Below are positions 34,538-36,387 of a stretch of 36,387 bases of DNA, piece by piece. The translations under genes were made by a program, and so were the position numbers. Position 1 is the first letter of the stretch. The number at the start of each line of letters is the position of its first letter. The notes under the pieces were generated by a model that did not search any database, had not been told where the DNA came from, and was given only the letters and a program-made list of their open reading frames with translations. Source of the stretch: Lachnospiraceae bacterium (lineage in GTDB: Bacteria > Bacillota > Clostridia > Lachnospirales > Lachnospiraceae); the NCBI GenBank assembly GCA_017470735.1, contig JAFUYB010000031.1, positions 1-36,387 of the forward strand. Direction: 5' to 3'.

Positions 34538-34723
34538 ATGAGAGAAAGACAGGAGAAACAGATGATCATTCATGGAATGCGGAACGAACTAGACCGTATC
34601 CGGAGCCTTCCGCCGGACGAGGCGAGGGAGGACGCGAGGAACAATCTGCAGGCGATAGGGGTCATCGATCAGGACGGAAACGTGGCGGAAGTTTATTCGG
34701 GGGTATTTGTCAATGCACAATAA
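34538..34723 (+). CDS. small protein paired with the ADP-ribosyltransferase-like gene
   Basis: This 61-residue protein has AAAGGAGG four bases before the ATG. It has a charged N-terminal helix (IHGMRNELDRIRSLPPDEAR) and a C-terminal segment ARNNLQAIGVIDQDGNVAEV that is probably a short beta hairpin. No known domain is recognised. Its 3' end overlaps the next gene by 11 bases, so the two are translationally coupled. By size and order it could be an antitoxin, a substrate adaptor or an immunity protein for the next product, but no direct sign of any of these is seen. Confidence 0.65.
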   Translation: MRERQEKQMIIHGMRNELDRIRSLPPDEAREDARNNLQAIGVIDQDGNVAEVYSGVFVNAQ

Positions 34724-35312
34724 TTATCCGAATCTGGTTCTGGCATACCACGGATGCGACGAGTCGGTCCGTGATGCGGTGGTCATGGGAGGAAGCCTGC
34801 AGAGAAGCGAGAATCCTTATGACTGGCTGGGGAACGGAATATATTTTTGGGAGAACGACGAACAGCGCGCCTACGAGTGGGCCGTTGGGCTGAAAGCACG
34901 GGGAAAGATCAGCAGGCCGGCAGTTCTGGGAACGGTCCTTGATTTGGGGAAATGCCTGAATCTCATGGAACGGGATTCGATTGACATGCTCGCAGTCGGG
35001 TATGAGGTTCTGAAGCAGCGTACTGAAAAGTTCGGGCTGGTGATGCCGGCGAATGTCAATGTCAGCGCCAGTAATGACTGGCTGCTGCGGAACCGGGACT
35101 GCGCGGTGATCGAGGAAGTCCACCAATATCTGAGGGAGAACGGAATTGCCCCCTACGATTCGGTGAGGGGATTGTTCGAAGAGGGGGAAAGGGTATATCC
35201 CGGTTCCGGATTCCGGAAGAAGACACATATCCAGATATGCGTGATCAACCCGAATTGCGTCATCGGATGCTTTATTCCAAGAAAGCCGGACCATAGATTT
35301 GCAGTTCCGTAA
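34713..35312 (+). CDS. ADP-ribosyltransferase-like (PARP-fold) protein
   Basis: The product has 199 residues from ATG 34713; a TTG at 34707 is possible. The layout recalls PARP-type transferases. The first catalytic block is YHG at 12-14, and the second is Tyr44 in WLGNGIYFWEND with ARG-type flanks (RAYEWAVGLKARG). The late strand where the third catalytic residue usually sits reads THIQICVINPNC, with Gln174 where many enzymes have Glu. The Gln could alter or remove activity; Glu134 or Glu135 are alternatives. The family is known by pattern but its target is not known to me. A role as a toxin, defence or host-modifying enzyme is inferred. Confidence 0.65.
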   Translation: MHNNYPNLVLAYHGCDESVRDAVVMGGSLQRSENPYDWLGNGIYFWENDEQRAYEWAVGLKARGKISRPAVLGTVLDLGKCLNLMERDSIDMLAVGYEVLKQRTEKFGLVMPANVNVSASNDWLLRNRDCAVIEEVHQYLRENGIAPYDSVRGLFEEGERVYPGSGFRKKTHIQICVINPNCVIGCFIPRKPDHRFAVP

Positions 35313-35381
35313 GCCCGTGCGGAATCACGGCCGGATGGGAGGAGTTTTCGGAAAGGGCAAAGCCCTGAACAGATTGCGAAA

Positions 35382-35576
35382 TTGACGGAGATGTCCAGCC
35401 TGCTGAAAATGCTGGATGTGCTGTTGCGGAATGGGCATGGACCGGAGGAAAAGAAGAATATCCCGCAGAACGGGTTTGACATTACGATGACGAGTGATAT
35501 GGAGAGCAAGGCGGACGAGATGTGCAATTTGAGTGAAGGCGTGCCGGAGACAATGGGGATTTCCCCGGATCAGTAG
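35382..35576 (+). pseudogene. C-terminal fragment of an Rpn/PD-(D/E)XK nuclease-family protein
   Basis: The frame reads about 64 residues with the sequence LLKMLDVLLRNG, PEEKKNIPQNGFDITMT and MESKADEMCNLSEGV. This matches the C-terminal third of Rpn family or PD-(D/E)XK transposase-like proteins of Lachnospiraceae, where D-E-K-K, F-D-I-x-M-T and M-C-N-L-S are typical. The nuclease core is missing and the remaining frame ends soon after. No ribosome site is apparent. It is therefore a decayed remnant, perhaps of an earlier insertion between the cargo and the HU gene. Confidence 0.5.
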
Positions 35577-35614
35577 GATAAATGTTAAAAGAGGAACCTT
35601 TAGCTGTATGATTC

Positions 35615-35643
35615 TTGTTTCCAATGGTAAAAAATGCTAAAAT
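35615..35643 (+). promoter_or_regulatory. promoter of the HU gene
   Basis: TTGTTT (35615-35620), a 17-base spacer and TAAAAT (35638-35643) lie 47 bases ahead of the ATG at 35690. Confidence 0.6.
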
Positions 35644-35689
35644 GCCAACCGTTACAAAAAGTGGTTTTAGTAAAAAGGAGAAGACGGCA

Positions 35690-35965
35690 ATGAACAAAGC
35701 AGAATTGGTATCGGCAATCGCGGAACAGGCGGGACTTTCTAAAAAAGGGGCGGAGAATGCATTGAAGGCGTTCACGGATACCGTGACACAGGAACTGGCA
35801 AGGGGAGGCAGGGTACAGCTTGTCGGGTTCGGCACATTCGAGGTGTCCGAGAGGGCGGCGCGGACGGGCCGCAATCCCCAGACGGGAGAGGAGATGCAGA
35901 TCGCGGCATCCAAGACTCCGAAGTTCAAGGCAGGAAAGGCGTTGAAGGACGCGGTCAACCGCTGA
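35690..35965 (+). CDS. hup: HU family DNA-binding protein
   Basis: This 91-residue protein has AAGGAG nine bases before the ATG. It is complete and typical for [17 protein letters not shown], the [15 protein letters not shown] helix, [19 protein letters not shown] with the strand-turn, [20 protein letters not shown] with the conserved Arg-Asn-Pro DNA-inserting tip, and a C-terminal GKALKDAVN helix. HU bends DNA and often assists site-specific recombination, which may matter for the inverted-site segment 250 bases to the right. It is alone in its own transcript, followed by a terminator. Confidence 0.95.
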   Translation: MNKAELVSAIAEQAGLSKKGAENALKAFTDTVTQELARGGRVQLVGFGTFEVSERAARTGRNPQTGEEMQIAASKTPKFKAGKALKDAVNR

Positions 35966-35999
35966 TTATAGGATTCAAATGCATCATTGCATGAAAAAG

Positions 36000-36040
36000 A
36001 AACTGCGCATGGCCAAGCAGCCTTGCGCGGTTTTCCTTTT
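36000..36040 (+). terminator. intrinsic terminator after the HU gene
   Basis: AAACTGCGCA (36000-36009) pairs with TGCGCGGTTT (36024-36033) with one G-T wobble, with GGC/GCC inside. A broken T run (TTTTCCTTTT) follows to 36040. Confidence 0.75.
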
Positions 36041-36055
36041 GGAAAAATAATCGCC

Positions 36056-36073
36056 ATGCAGCAGCTGTTGCAT
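36056..36073. repeat. palindrome related to the switch sites
   Basis: ATGCAGCAGCTGTTGCAT is a near-palindrome that joins the arms seen in the flanking switch sites (ATGCAACAG and CTGTTGCAT) with one mismatch and without their central spacer. It may be an ancestral or degenerate copy. Confidence 0.5.
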
Positions 36074-36208
36074 TTTATTTCAGAAGAAAAAGTCAGATTT
36101 GCCATTCAATCAATTCTTGATATAAAAATCCCAAAAAACAAAAAACCGGAATTTCCGGGCAGCCGCAAACCCAGTAACGGCAAGGAAAAACCGCATAAAT
36201 CAAAAAAA

Positions 36209-36240
36209 TCATGCAACAGTTTATAGAAACTGTTGCATGA
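36209..36240 (+). repeat. left recombination-type palindrome of the switch segment
   Basis: Arms TCATGCAACAGTTT and AAACTGTTGCATGA are perfectly complementary around an asymmetric four-base centre ATAG. The layout fits a site-specific recombinase crossover site of about 32 bp. Confidence 0.8.
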
Positions 36241-36269
36241 GACTCTGTTTTCCTTATAAAATAGGGATG

Positions 36270-36279
36270 TATCGCGATA
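36270..36279. promoter_or_regulatory. TATCGCGATA palindrome in the switch segment
   Basis: A perfect 10-bp palindrome inside the 126-base segment; a one-mismatch copy lies at 34440-34449. It is a possible regulator site. Confidence 0.3.
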
Positions 36280-36310
36280 AGAAAAATCACAAATTTTTAG
36301 AAAAAAAGTT

Positions 36311-36334
36311 AAAAAAAGGGGTTGTGTAAACCCC
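36311..36334 (-). terminator. minus-strand terminator-like hairpin in the switch segment
   Basis: Read leftward, GGGGTT, a five-base loop and AACCCC are followed by seven T bases (plus-strand A run 36311-36317). In the present orientation it would stop leftward transcription; if the segment inverts it would act rightward. Confidence 0.5.
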
Positions 36335-36351
36335 GGAAGTGCCGATATAAT
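36322..36351 (+). promoter_or_regulatory. rightward promoter inside the inverted-site segment
   Basis: TTGTGT (36322-36327) and TATAAT (36346-36351) are 18 bases apart and point out of the window through the right site. A weaker alternative, TTGCAT (36233-36238) with TATAAA (36255-36260), uses bases inside the left palindrome as its -35. Confidence 0.6.
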
Positions 36352-36366
36352 AAGCAGGTAAGGAAA

Positions 36367-36387
36367 TCATGCAACAGTTTCTATAAA
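36367..36387 (-). repeat. right recombination-type site, inverted copy (cut by window end)
   Basis: All 21 visible bases are the exact reverse complement of 36220-36240 in the left site, including the asymmetric centre (CTAT versus ATAG). The rest of the palindrome lies beyond the window. Confidence 0.8.

Noticed and set aside
33463..34569. 368-residue leftward open frame over mobC and the hairpin array
   Set aside because: It is a different frame of mobC and of non-coding hairpins, with Arg/Pro-rich shadow composition and no good start.
35987..36226. 79-residue rightward frame after the HU gene
   Set aside because: It runs through the HU terminator and into the left switch palindrome, with no ribosome site.
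36209..36387. Element attachment site (attR) instead of a switch
   Set aside because: No matching direct repeat occurs at the left edge of the window. The two sites face each other close together around a promoter, which fits inversion better.

Overview
The window is almost entirely a conjugative element of the Tn1549/CTn type, found in gut Bacillota (Clostridia). The signs are a RepA_N replication initiator, a Gram-positive type IV secretion (T4SS) gene order, a TopB plus giant helicase/methylase cassette, PcfK/PcfJ, and a MobC/relaxase pair. Most of it is GC-rich, with strong AAGGAGG ribosome sites and many 1-8 nt or ATGA-type gene overlaps. AT-rich sequence is confined to the left edge (1-380), the regulatory gap at 28870-28990, and the right end. 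No integrase or excisionase is present, so the window cannot show whether the element is integrated or a plasmid. The host species is not determinable.

Layout. 1-544: little coding sequence, with a possible permease scrap. 545-2355: DUF3970-like protein, RepA_N/DUF6017 initiator and a sigma-like regulator. 2386-8591: an envelope cargo block with a lipoprotein, a membrane-anchored protein, two tandem copies of the pair [small secreted beta protein + BspA-type leucine-rich repeat protein], and a two-helix membrane protein. 8647-16345: the transfer machine, with PcfB, VirD4/PcfC, Maff2, TrbL/VirB6-like, PrgI, VirB4 and an NlpC/P60 wall hydrolase. 16466-28478: DUF4315, DUF4366, topoisomerase III, a 2159-residue methylase/helicase protein with a tnpV gene nested out of frame, and a YodL/DUF3849 protein, closed by a strong terminator. 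28587-28990: a small HTH repressor gene divergent from a perfect consensus promoter, with repeated operator-like boxes. 29004-31559: pcfK and pcfJ. 31959-34010 (minus): relaxase and mobC. 34113-34376: an array of hairpins, the best oriT candidate. 34538-35312: a small protein translationally coupled to an ADP-ribosyltransferase-like protein. 35382-35576: a decayed Rpn/PD-(D/E)XK fragment. 35690-35965: an HU protein. 36209-36387: a promoter-bearing segment bounded by inverted copies of a palindromic site, probably an invertible switch.

How the parts fit together. Relaxase and MobC would nick oriT. PcfB and VirD4 would pass the DNA to the VirB4/VirB6/PrgI channel, while the NlpC/P60 enzyme opens the wall. 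TopB and the giant helicase probably process the DNA. The secreted repeat proteins sit directly upstream of the channel genes in the same direction, so a role in mating-cell contact or host adhesion is plausible but unproven.

The most interesting items are the promoter inversion switch at the right end, the tnpV gene read out of frame inside the giant helicase gene, the duplicated secreted module, and the two-gene ADP-ribosyltransferase unit.
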